Shown: positions 36,088 to 46,300 of the stretch, in pieces
Layout of the letters: every line of letters starts with the position of its first letter
Numbering within the stretch: the stretch's first letter is position 1
Assembly: GCA_039030915.1 (NCBI GenBank)
Contig: JBCCDG010000003.1
Span: 1 to 64,000 of the forward strand
Reading direction: 5' to 3'
Length of the DNA stretch: 64,000 bases
Source of the DNA: Thermohalobaculum sp039030915
GTDB lineage: Bacteria; Pseudomonadota; Alphaproteobacteria; Rhodobacterales; Rhodobacteraceae
Program-made: the position numbers and the translations under genes
The notes under the pieces: generated by a model
The model's database searches: none
What the model was told of the DNA's origin: nothing
What the model saw: the letters and a program-made list of their open reading frames with translations, nothing else

Positions 36088-37845
36088 ATGAGGGCTATAT
36101 CGTTCGTGAAATTGCCGAGGCTCGCATGCCTGGCGGGGGCCGCATCGGCAGCCCTGCTCGCCGGCGCCTTCTCCGTCCTGCCCGCTGCTGCCGAGACCGC
36201 CGTGGCGCCGCTGGCGCCCGAGGTGGTCGCGCGCCGGCCGATGCCGCGACCTGCCGATGTGCCACCGCCGCCGCCGATTACCCACGAGATCGCCAAGCGC
36301 GCGCGGGTCAGCGGTCAGATCGGCTGGTTGGTGGCTGATATCGACACCGGCGAGGTGATCGATGCCGCGGGCGCGCATCATCCATTTGCCCCCGCCTCCG
36401 TCGCCAAGCTGCCGACCGCGGCCTTCGCCCTCGACCAGCTCGGCCCCGACTATCGCTTCGAGACGGCGCTGCGCGCGGACGGGCCGGTCGTGGCGGGCGT
36501 GCTCCAGGGCGATCTCACGGTCGCAGGCGGCGGGGATCCGGAGCTCGATACCGACGCGCTAGACCGGCTGGCGGAGGCGCTGGCCAGCGCCGGCATCTCG
36601 CGCGTCGAGGGGTTTCTCCGCCTCGATCCCGGCCCGCTGCCCGAGATCGCGGCGATCATGGCCGACCAGCCCGTGGATGCGGCCTATAATCCGGCCGTCT
36701 CCGGGCTCAGCCTCAACTTCAACCGCGTGCGGCTTGACTGGCCGCACCGGGCGAAGGCGTCGGACGTGCAGGTCCGCGCCCAGGCGGACCGGCTCCGCCC
36801 TGCAACCGATGCGGTGCGCATCCATGCCGCGCCGCGCCTGCCGGCCCCCCTCATGCACAGCTATGCCGAGGATCATGAGCGCTGGGACATCGTGGAGGCC
36901 GCGCTCAGGCGAAAGGGCGGGCGATGGCTGCCCGTCCGCCGCCCCGCCGCCTATGCGGGCGCGGTGATGGCCGGGCTCGCCGCGGCGCGCGGCATCCATA
37001 TCGCGGGCGGCACCCTGCCCCCGGCAAGCCCCAGGGCCGCGGCCGCCGGCGGGCTCGCGGAGGGTGCGACAACCGTCGCTGCGCGGAGCGGCATCGCCTC
37101 CCTCGCCGCGCTCGGCCGGGACGACGCGCAGGCCGAGGGCGCCATCGGTCGCGTGGTCGCGCGCCATCGGAGCCGGCCGCTCGATGCCATCCTGCGCGAG
37201 ATGCTGCGCTATTCGACCAATCTCACCGCCGAGCTTTGCGGGATCGCCGCGGCTCGGGAGGCGCTGCCCGGGGACGGCCTCGCCGGGCTCCGCGGCACCG
37301 CTGACGGCGCGGATGCGGACGCGGCACGACGGCTTGCCATGAGCGCCGCGGCGCTCAATGCCTGGGCCGCCCGGCGAGCGGGCTTCGCGCCTGGCGACAC
37401 GGGCTTCCTGCTCGCCAACCACTCGGGCCTCAGCCTCGCCTCCCGCATCAGCCCCGCGCGGCTGGTGCAGCTCCTGCAGGCCGTGGCGCTGGAGCCGGTC
37501 GAGACAGCGGTGCACGATCCGCGGCTACCCGGCGGCGTGGCTCAGCTTCTCCGCCAGCACAATATCGCGGCGCGCAACGTGCCCTTCGACTATGCGGGAA
37601 CGGCCGTCGCGGCGAAGACGGGGACGATGCATTTCGTGCGCGGCCTCGCAGGCTATGCGACGACGCCGAAAGGCAGGAGACTGGCCTTCGCGATCTTCGC
37701 GAACGATCTCATGCGCCGGGAGCAGGGCCAATACGGCGCCCGCAGCTGGGCCAACCGCGCCCGCGGCATGGAGCGCGCGCTCATCCGCGAATGGGTGCGC
37801 ATCGCCGACGCGGCGACGCCCGCCGGGAAGGCCGGCGCCGACTGA
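36088..37845 (+). CDS. dacB: D-alanyl-D-alanine carboxypeptidase/endopeptidase (PBP4, DacB)
   Basis: 585-residue peptidase S13 protein with a signal peptide (AGAASAALLAGAFSVLPAAA), hence periplasmic. The penicillin-binding motifs are SVAK (near 110), STN in LRYSTNLTAELCG, and KTG in VAAKTGTMHFVRG. The order and the large insert between the first two motifs fit class C PBPs. It trims or cleaves peptidoglycan cross-links. GGGGAG precedes the ATG. Confidence 0.92.
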   Translation: MRAISFVKLPRLACLAGAASAALLAGAFSVLPAAAETAVAPLAPEVVARRPMPRPADVPPPPPITHEIAKRARVSGQIGWLVADIDTGEVIDAAGAHHPFAPASVAKLPTAAFALDQLGPDYRFETALRADGPVVAGVLQGDLTVAGGGDPELDTDALDRLAEALASAGISRVEGFLRLDPGPLPEIAAIMADQPVDAAYNPAVSGLSLNFNRVRLDWPHRAKASDVQVRAQADRLRPATDAVRIHAAPRLPAPLMHSYAEDHERWDIVEAALRRKGGRWLPVRRPAAYAGAVMAGLAAARGIHIAGGTLPPASPRAAAAGGLAEGATTVAARSGIASLAALGRDDAQAEGAIGRVVARHRSRPLDAILREMLRYSTNLTAELCGIAAAREALPGDGLAGLRGTADGADADAARRLAMSAAALNAWAARRAGFAPGDTGFLLANHSGLSLASRISPARLVQLLQAVALEPVETAVHDPRLPGGVAQLLRQHNIAARNVPFDYAGTAVAAKTGTMHFVRGLAGYATTPKGRRLAFAIFANDLMRREQGQYGARSWANRARGMERALIREWVRIADAATPAGKAGAD

Positions 37846-37859
37846 TCGAGGCAAGCGGG

Positions 37860-37880
37860 ATCGCGGCTGGTCGCCGCGAT
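37860..37880 (+). terminator. Hairpin after dacB
   Basis: ATCGCGGC-TGGTC-GCCGCGAT, a perfect 8-bp stem, starts 15 bases past the dacB stop. A pyrimidine-rich stretch (ACTCGTCTGCGTTCTC) follows rather than a clean T-run. The rest of the gap to 38138 shows nothing recognisable. Confidence 0.5.
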
Positions 37881-38138
37881 ACTCGTCTGCGTTCTCTGCC
37901 TGACGCGGTTGCGGGAAATCCTTCGGGCATCGGTCGGCTGAGAGGATGCTCGGCGGGCTGGGGAGGAGCCACGACGGGCTCCTTGCCAAGTGTTTTCCAA
38001 TGACCGGACCGCGTCAACCACAAGCCGGCTCCGCCGGTCGCTTCGCGATGGTTGACCCGGCCCGGCCCTTGGCTGCATGGCTTGGGCCGCATGCGGGCGC
38101 TCTTCAGCGGGGACGGGGCGCCTCCGACCGCCGTTCGG

Positions 38139-38564
38139 TCAGGTTCGGGGCTCGAGACGCTGATGGCGGGCGCGGGCGCCGCGCTCGATGGCGGCCGAGG
38201 CCAGGCGGCCGACGCGGAGGTCGTAGCGGATCATCTCGAGGAGCTTCATCTCGGTCTCGTCGACCCCGCCGTCCGAGGCCGCCACATCGCAGGCCAGCGC
38301 ATAGGCCGTCTCGCGCAGATGGTCGGGCAGCGCGTCCTCCACCAGCCCGATGAGCGCATCGAGCCCGTCCTCCTCCTCGAGAAGATCCGCCACCATGCCC
38401 GAGACGTTGCGGATGCGGTCGGTATCGTAGCCGCCGAAGACCGGGAGCTGACGCACCGTGCCGGTGATCCAGTCGAGCTCGCTGTCGGTGATCTTCTCGT
38501 CCGCCGCCGCGACGGCGATCATCACGGCAATGAGGGCGTCCTGCGGGCTGAGCGGATCGGTCAT
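38139..38564 (-). CDS. TerB-like tellurite-resistance family protein
   Basis: 141 residues, all-alpha TerB-type fold. DALIAVMIAVAAADEKITDSELDWI at the start and CDVAASDGGVDETEMKLLEMI in the second half are the paired acidic repeats (AAADxxxxxxE) that bind metal in TerB proteins. GAGGAG lies before the ATG at 38564; the frame is open to 38717 without similarity. Divergent from lysK. No other ter genes are present, so a tellurite role is not implied. Confidence 0.82.
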   Translation of the reverse strand: MTDPLSPQDALIAVMIAVAAADEKITDSELDWITGTVRQLPVFGGYDTDRIRNVSGMVADLLEEEDGLDALIGLVEDALPDHLRETAYALACDVAASDGGVDETEMKLLEMIRYDLRVGRLASAAIERGARARHQRLEPRT

Positions 38565-38716
38565 TATCGGCGGCTCCTCGCGTAAAGCACCCGGCATTCC
38601 CCGGGCCGCGCGGACGCTAGACGCCCCTTCCGCCGCGCGCAACCGGGCATTCCGGCCTGTTGACCCACGCCCCCGCCCGCAGTAGCGCGCAGGCCATGCA
38701 ACGGAGGACGCCCCCA

Positions 38717-40282
38717 ATGACCGAGCTTCACGACGCCGCTCTGACCGCGAAGGCCTGGCCTTTCGAGGAGGCGCGTAAGCTCGCCAAGAGGCTCGAGAAG
38801 CACCCGCCCAAGAACGGCTATGTGCTCTTCGAGACGGGCTACGGCCCCTCGGGCCTGCCGCATATCGGCACCTTCGGCGAGGTGGCGCGGACGACCATGG
38901 TCCGCCGCGCCTTCGAGGCGCTTTGCCCCGGGGTCGAGACGCGGCTCATCTGCTTCTCGGACGATCTCGACGGCATGCGAAAGGTGCCGGAGAACGTACC
39001 CGATCCGGATGCCCTCCGCGCCTATCTGCAAATGCCCCTCTCCGCCGTGCCCGACCCCTTCGGCACGCATGAGAGCTTCGGTGCGCACAACAACGCGCGG
39101 CTCAACGCGTTCCTCGACACTTTCGGCTTCGAGCACAGGTTCATCTCGGCGACCGAGTTCTACCGCTCGGGCCGGTTCGACGCGACGCTGAAGCGCGCGG
39201 CAGAGCGCTATGACGACATCATGGCCGTGATGCTGCCGACGCTTGGGGAGGAGCGGCAGGCGACGTACAGCTGCTTTCTGCCGATCAGCCCCAAGACCGG
39301 GCGGGTGCTCTACGTTCCCATGAAGCATGTGGATCCGCAGGCCCACACGGTCACCTTCGACGACGAGGACGGCGAGGAGACGACGCTGCCAGTTACCGGG
39401 GGCCGCGTGAAGCTTCAGTGGAAGCCCGATTTCGGCGCCCGTTGGGCCGCCCTCGGCGTCGATTTCGAGATGTTCGGCAAGGACCATGCCTCGAATGCGC
39501 CGATCTATGACCGGATCTGCGAGATCCTCGGGGTGAAGGCGCCCGAGCACTACATCTATGAGCTCTTCCTCGACGGCGAGGGTCAGAAGATCTCGAAATC
39601 GAAGGGCAACGGCCTCTCGATCGAGGAATGGCTGCGCTATGCGGCGCCCGAGAGCCTGTCGCTCTTCATGTTCCAGAAGCCGCGCACGGCCAAGCGGCTC
39701 CATTGGGACGTGATCCCGCGCATGGTGGACGAATATCACCAGCATCTCCGCGCCTATCCCGGGCAGGAGAGTGACAAGCGGCTGGCGAACCCTGTCTGGC
39801 ACATCCATGGCGGCGCCCCGCCCGAAAGCCAGATGCCGATCTCCTTCTCGATGCTGCTGAACCTCGCCTCCGCCGCCTCCGCGCACGACAAGACGGTGCT
39901 CTGGGGCTTCATCCGCCGCTACGCGCCGGAGGCGAGCCCCGAGACGCATCCCCAGCTCGATGCGGCGGCCGAGGGCGCGGTGCGCTATTTCGAGGACCAT
40001 GTGGCGCCGACCAAGCGCTTCCGCGCACCGACCGAGAAAGAGCGCGAGGCGCTGACCGATCTCGCCACTCGGCTGCGCGCGACCGAGGAGACGGAGGCGG
40101 AGCCGCTTCAGGACATCGTCTTCGCCGTCGGCAACGAGCACGGCTTCGAGCCGCTGCGGGACTGGTTCAAGGCGATCTACGAGGTGCTGCTGGGCGCCAG
40201 CCAGGGCCCGCGCTTCGGCGGCTTCGTCGCGCTTTATGGCGTGGCCGAGACCGTGGCGATGATCGAGGAGCGGCTTGCCTGA
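38717..40282 (+). CDS. lysK: Lysyl-tRNA synthetase, class I
   Basis: 521 residues. Class I Rossmann synthetase with a HIGH-type motif PHIGTFGE at 48-55 and a KMSKS-type motif KISKSKGNG near 292-300. EMFGKDHASN and YELFLDGEGQ are typical of the archaeal/alphaproteobacterial class I LysRS, which replaces the class II enzyme in many Rhodobacterales. GGAGGA precedes the ATG. It charges tRNA-Lys. Confidence 0.95.
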   Translation: MTELHDAALTAKAWPFEEARKLAKRLEKHPPKNGYVLFETGYGPSGLPHIGTFGEVARTTMVRRAFEALCPGVETRLICFSDDLDGMRKVPENVPDPDALRAYLQMPLSAVPDPFGTHESFGAHNNARLNAFLDTFGFEHRFISATEFYRSGRFDATLKRAAERYDDIMAVMLPTLGEERQATYSCFLPISPKTGRVLYVPMKHVDPQAHTVTFDDEDGEETTLPVTGGRVKLQWKPDFGARWAALGVDFEMFGKDHASNAPIYDRICEILGVKAPEHYIYELFLDGEGQKISKSKGNGLSIEEWLRYAAPESLSLFMFQKPRTAKRLHWDVIPRMVDEYHQHLRAYPGQESDKRLANPVWHIHGGAPPESQMPISFSMLLNLASAASAHDKTVLWGFIRRYAPEASPETHPQLDAAAEGAVRYFEDHVAPTKRFRAPTEKEREALTDLATRLRATEETEAEPLQDIVFAVGNEHGFEPLRDWFKAIYEVLLGASQGPRFGGFVALYGVAETVAMIEERLA

Positions 40283-40291
40283 ACACGCAGA

Positions 40292-40315
40292 AGCCCCGGC
40301 CGGGCGGCCGGGGCT
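40292..40315. terminator. Perfect GC hairpin between convergent lysK and the giant gene
   Basis: AGCCCCGGCC-GGGC-GGCCGGGGCT, a 10-bp perfect stem with a 4-base loop in the 70-bp gap between two convergent stops. Probably bidirectional. No long T-run on either side. Confidence 0.65.
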
Positions 40316-40352
40316 ATAGGATGCGTCTCGCGATGAAAGCGACGCGCCCTCG

Positions 40353-43300
40353 TCAGGCGCCGCGGGAACGCGCGGCCAGTACATCGCGGGCGGCCACCCG
40401 CTCGGCATCCGTCAGCGCCCGGTCGATCACCAGCGCGCCGAACCAGTGGAGCGTGCCGGGCTCGAAGAACGCGGCCTGGATCCGGACCTCCTCGATCTCC
40501 TCTGTCCCGTTCTCGGCGACCGCGACCGGCACGCGTTCCTCCGCGCCGAAGGGCGAGGCGCGCCAGCCCTTGGTCAGCAAACCGTCGCTCACTGCGCTAC
40601 GCACATCGCGCGCAGGGACGCCGTCGTTGAAGGTCAGCCCCATCCGCAGATCGATGCCGAAGCCGTCGCGCGCCACGTTGAACCAATGCTGGCAGCGGGT
40701 GAGGAGGGTGCGGAAACCGTTGCCCGTCAACGTCAGCGGGCTTGCATTGGGCCCGTAGTCCCCGCCCGAGGCCACCATGTAGCTGAAGGGCGCGTTGGTC
40801 GGGATGGACTGGGCAAGGGTCGCCACGAAGTCCGAGCCGAAGCTCGCCCCGTCGATGCGCAGACAGACCTGCCCGTTGCCGAGCACATGCGCCGTCGCCG
40901 CACTCTGTGCCGCACCGATCACCAGGTCGGGACCACCGGCGACAAGGTTCGCAATCCGCGCCACGGGCTGACCGGAAGCGGTCACGGGCACGCTGCCGGC
41001 AACGTCCTGCCACAGCCCCGCAAAGCTGTCCGCCATCCAGACGCCGCCGCCCGCACCGGCAAAGAGCCCCGTGAGCGCCGCGTTCGAGACGTCGGCCGGC
41101 GCGGGCGGCGTGGGCGTTCCGCCAGGCCGACCGAAAGCGCCCGCATAATGCGGGGCCGAGCGCACCGCGCCGTCCATGTCGAGCACCGGCGGCAGCGCCG
41201 TGCCCGTCCCCCGTAGCGCGTTGACGGCATAGGGCCGCCCGTCGTCATCGATGCCGGGGTCGAGATGCGGGCCGACCTGGTGGTTGCGCGGATGGATGCG
41301 TGTCGCGTTCGAGCTCAGCTCCGCGACGTCGTAGAAGATCTGCTCGGGCCCCCGGATCTCCAGCACCTGCGCCGCGCCGGGCGCCGGCGGCCCGGCGCGC
41401 GGCACGTCATGCAGCAGCGTGTTGTGGCTGATGCGGACCGCGCGGCCGCGGTTCTCCGTCGATACGAGCGCGTTGTACTGCGACGCACTGGCGTTCTGCG
41501 GCAGGACCACCAGCCAGAGCCAGACCGATTGCCCCGCAATCATGCCGGCGGGCCGTGCGAAGACGTTGTTCTGGAGCCGCAGCGCCCCGTAGTCAGACTG
41601 CACGCTCACGAACCATTGCGGCGTGAGCTCGACATAGTTGCCCTCCACCACGAAGTAATCGGAGACCACCGGCACCCCCGGCGACCAGAGGGACGCGCCG
41701 ATCTGCAGGGGCGGGGCGCCGCCGCTCAGATGGCAGTCGGTGACGGTGAAGGCCTTCGGCCCCGGCGTCGTGTTCGTGGAGAAGAGGCGCAAACCCGGCT
41801 GGTTGTTCCGCGCATAGGTGAAGTCGATATGCCCCTGCGTGAAGACGCCGCCCGTTGGCGAGAGCGCGCGGATCGGGCCGAAGAGCGGCTCGCGCTCCGC
41901 GGCCGTGTAGTCCGTCGTGGCATAGGCCGGATCGGTGCGGAACACGCAGCCCCGCCAGAAGGTTGGCGCGTTGCTCTGCGTCCCCGAGATCATGCCGTAG
42001 GCGTACCAGTTCTCGATCCGGCAATCGATGTGGCCCACATGGTCGCCGAAGAGCCCGAAGCCGTCACCGTTCGCGAAGCTGCAACGGTCGAAGACCGTGC
42101 CGATGGAGCCGTCCGAATTGGTGAAGACGTCGGAGAAGGGCGAGGCGTTGCCGGTCGCGACGTCCCAGCCCCCGTCCGCGCTGATCTGCGAGACGACGGC
42201 GTTTGCCATTGGCGTCCGCGGCACGGTGACGAGGACGCTCGACTTGCTGACACCGTCGTTGAGGAGCGTCGCGGACGCGCTGCCGCCATAGGCGCCGAAA
42301 TGGCTGCCGACACCCAGCGCCACCGTCGTGCCAAAGCCGAACGCTTGCCCCGATTTCAGCAGGAGCCGCCGCCGCTCGCCCCGCACATGCGCAAGCGCGG
42401 CCGCCAGTCCGTCGGGGTCGGCATTGCGCTGGATCGCGCCCGGCGGGGCGCCCGCAAAGTCCGTGTCGCCGACGGGATTGAGCACCATCGTCCGGTTGCC
42501 GGAAAACCAGTCGTCCGGCTCCTCGACCGACACATCGATCACCGCCACGCGGTCGAGGCCCACGCTGTTTCTCTGGCGCATCGTCACGCGGCGCGTGCCC
42601 GGTGTGCGGAAAAGATGGCATGTGTCCGGCCCCCGCGATGTCCTCGCGGCGCGCGGCGCCCGGCTCTCGGCCGGCAGCGCCTCGAAGTCGTAATCCTCGT
42701 CGAAATCCCAGGTGAAGGTGTCGTCGCGCTTCTGGTCGCGGCTGACGCCAGCCGCCCCCATGCCGACGAATAGCGGCGCGGGCCCGCTCAGCCGCAATGC
42801 GGCGATGCCGAAGGCGGGCGCGGCGAAGGGGATCGCGCCCCAGCCGATCCCGGTGACGAGCGTGTCGATACCGTAGGAGGGCACACCCCAGTCGACACCC
42901 GTCGCGCCGGGCAGGCTGCCCGCCGATCCCTTGAACGCCCCGCCGGGCGCGACGGGTCCCGCGCTTCCGCCGCCCGCCAGATCCACCGCACCGCCCGCCA
43001 CCGGCGTGAAGGCCGCCAGCAGATCCGTCCGCGTCCGCGGCGCGAATGCGGCACCGCTACCCTCGAATGCCACGCCATAATCGGCCGCCGAAAGCGTCAC
43101 CGCATCGGTCCGCGCCACACCGGTGCCAAGCGCGTCGATCCCCAGCACCGAGCGGGTGAGGGCGAAGCCGCTGCCGAGCGGGCGGAAGCCGTTGAGATGG
43201 CTCGCCACGGCCTCGGCCAGGCCGGCGTTGCGCGCATCCACATAGAGCGCGCTGTCCGTGATCTCCCCGGCCTCCCCGCTCGTGAGGAGCAGCATCTCCG

Positions 43301-46300
43301 CGCCGCCGCCCACGATCAGGCTCCGCAGGATGCTGACGGCCGAGTAGACATAGCCGAATGCCGCCTCTCCACCCTGAGCGAGATCCGGATCGGCAAGAAG
43401 CCGTAGCCCGCCGAGCGCCGGCAGGCGGGACTGACCGGGGTAGAGGAGGCAGTCCTCCACCGTGATCGCCACGCCGGGCCGGTAGACCGGCGCATAGCCC
43501 GTCGCGCCCTCCGGCGTGGCGCTGATCCATGCGCCCGGATCGAAAGGTGTCGAGGCTGTGAGATCGTAGGCCTCGACACGCTTGAGCGTCAGCGCGCTCA
43601 CATCGTTGCCGATCCGGAAGGGCCGCACGCCCGTCCGATGCACACGGCAGTCCACCACGCTGATCGCACCGAAATCGGCCGCCGTGACGGCGCCGGTATC
43701 GACGATCTCCACGCGCTCCAGCAGGAAGGCCGCGGCGCCCGAGCTTGCCATCTGGCTCCCGCCCGCGCCGAGCACGATCCCGCTCGGATCGCGCGCACGG
43801 CGCAGCCTCTCCGCCATCAGGAAGCCGCCGCGGATCCGGCAGTCCCGGAACGCCACCGTGCGCGCCGCCTCGCCCGGCACGATCAGCGCGCCGTCGAGGA
43901 AGAGCGGTGAACGCGCCCCCGGCAGGCTCTGCTCGGAATGGTCGATATCCACCTGCCAGTCGAGGTTGCGGACCCTGGCGAAATGGAGAGGACCGGTGAC
44001 CGCCGTCGCCTCGTCCGCCGCCGCGTCATAGGGCAGGACCTGGACACGGCCGGCACCGCCATCGCTATCCGAGCCGACGAGTTCGAGATCCTCGAACCGG
44101 CTCGCTGGATCCGCGATGTCGTCGACCCCGCCCCAGTCGCCCGAATTCCAGAACGCAAGAGTGATGCCGGAGGCGAAGGAGAAGTTGTAGACACCCTGCC
44201 CCAGCGCTGCCCCACTTGCCTGCGCCACTGCGACAAGGTCCCCATGGCAGGCGCAGGTGATCGTGCCCGCCGCGACGTTCACCGTCAGGCTGCGCCCGTC
44301 CGAAAGGCCGAGCGTGTAGCTGCCGGCGATCGCGCCCTCACCGGCCGTCACAGGGTCGCTACCCGCCGTGGCCGGACCGATTGCCGGGCGCAGATGGGCG
44401 ATCCCGTCCACGTCGCCGATGGCCCAATGCCCGGACGCATCGCCCGAGACGATGGTGGTGCCGGCAGCCGCCACCGGCACGCCGCGCAGCCCGGCCGGCG
44501 TCAGTGCACCGATGCTGACGGTGTTGCCGTCGGCCACGACCTTCCAATCCTCGACGACACGCGCCGAGGTCTCCCAGCTCTCGTTGCCGCCCGGCCCGTC
44601 CCAGGTCACCCGGCAGGAAACCGCCTGACCGGGGAAGACCTTGCCGGGGCTTAGGCGGAGGCGCGGCGCCGTTTCCCCGATCATCGGCGCGCCATCGGTC
44701 AGCCACTGATAGAAGAGCGCCGGTGTGAAGTCCTCATCGACCTCGACCGCGCCCGGCAACGCGAGGAGCGCGTCGCCGAGCCGCGCCGAACCCGTCAGCC
44801 GTGGCGTCGTCACGATGCGGAGCGGCAGCATCCCGTCACCGGTGAAGCCGACGGGCATGTCGAGCACCGACCGCGTGCCGCCATTGCCGACGACGAGACC
44901 GATGCTGCGGCGCCCGCCCTCGCCGAGCGGCACCCCGTCGGTGGTGCCGTTGGCCTTGGCGGACCATGAACCGTCCGCCTCAACCCGCAGGATGACGCCC
45001 GAGGGCATGGCGAAGCTCGCGCCCGCCGGCCAGAACTGCCCCTCCGCGACGAAACCCTCGACCGCGAAGCCTGCGCTGCCGAGGCTGCGCCCGTCCCAGC
45101 TCGCCCGCGTGCGTCCGTCGTTCACGGCGGGCCAGAAGTCGCGGAGGGTCTTCGTGCGTTCGATGGTCACGACCGCGCCGAAGCCGCCCGCGAAACCGTC
45201 GAGCTGGACGCTCGGAGCGATGGTGTAGAGCCGTCCGGGCGAGACGATGGCGGCAGCCGTGACGCTGCCGCCCGAAACGGTGATCTGGACGCGACCGTCC
45301 CGCCCGCCATCGACGGCGAGGACATAGCTGCCGTCGGCGTAGCCACTGCCCCCCGCCTCGACGGTCGCTTCCGAGAGCGTGAAGGTTCGCGCAGAGACCT
45401 CGCCGCTCACCGCCTCCTCCTCGCCGAAGACGGTGAACGCGACGCCCCAGGGGCTGGCCGTGTCGAGCTCCAGCGTGTCCGTGCCGAAGCCTGTGGTGAC
45501 GGGCGGGGTCAGCCGGCGGACGCCGGAAGGGCCGTCCCATGGCTCATGCGCGGGCCAGTCGGTGTCCCCGAACGTCCAAGGGCGCAGGTCGGGCGCGCGA
45601 AAGGAAGTACCGGCGCCCGTGATGCGTACCGCGCCGCCACTGCCCGCCGACGCCGGCAACGTGAAGACGAGCGCCAGCCGCGCAGTGCCGGCGCCTGCGT
45701 CGAAGGTCACCCGTGTCGCGCCAAGCGCGGCCATGCCCGCCGACCCTGCGGTCGAGACCGTGCCGTTCGACCAGGTGATATCGGCGACGGCAACGGCCTG
45801 CCCGCCACCCTCGAGATCGTAGGTGAAGGAGAGCCCGCTCACCGCCGCGCCGCCGGCCTTGAGCTCGACGATCAGCAGGAGCGTTTCGCCCGCCCCGGGC
45901 AGGAGCGCGCCCGATACGACCTGGAGCGCGGCAGGCGATGCGAAGCGCGCGTAGCCGTCGCTGTCGAGCACGCCGTCCCAGACGGTGGTGTCATCCCAGG
46001 CATCGACCGCATCGAGCACGGGGTTCACGGTCTCGGAAAGGATGTTGACGGCGCTGAAACGGCTGGTCGTAACGCTTCGGGCGGGCGACCAGTCCTCGAC
46101 GCTCTCGGTGCCGGTTGCCGGATCGATGGAGACGACCCGAAGCTCGACCTCTGCGGCTTGCCCGACTGCGAGCCCCTCGATCTCGTAACTGCCGGCGATC
46201 ACGGGCTGGGGCAGGTCGCGTACTGCGCTGCCATCGACGCGGTACTGGAGCCGCGCGGCCCGCTCGGGCACCGCGATGTCGATCCGATGGAGCACGAGCC

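Noticed and set aside
38564..40408. 614-codon open frame antisense to lysK
   Set aside because: Shadow of a well-supported class I lysyl-tRNA synthetase; no ribosome site or recognisable motif.
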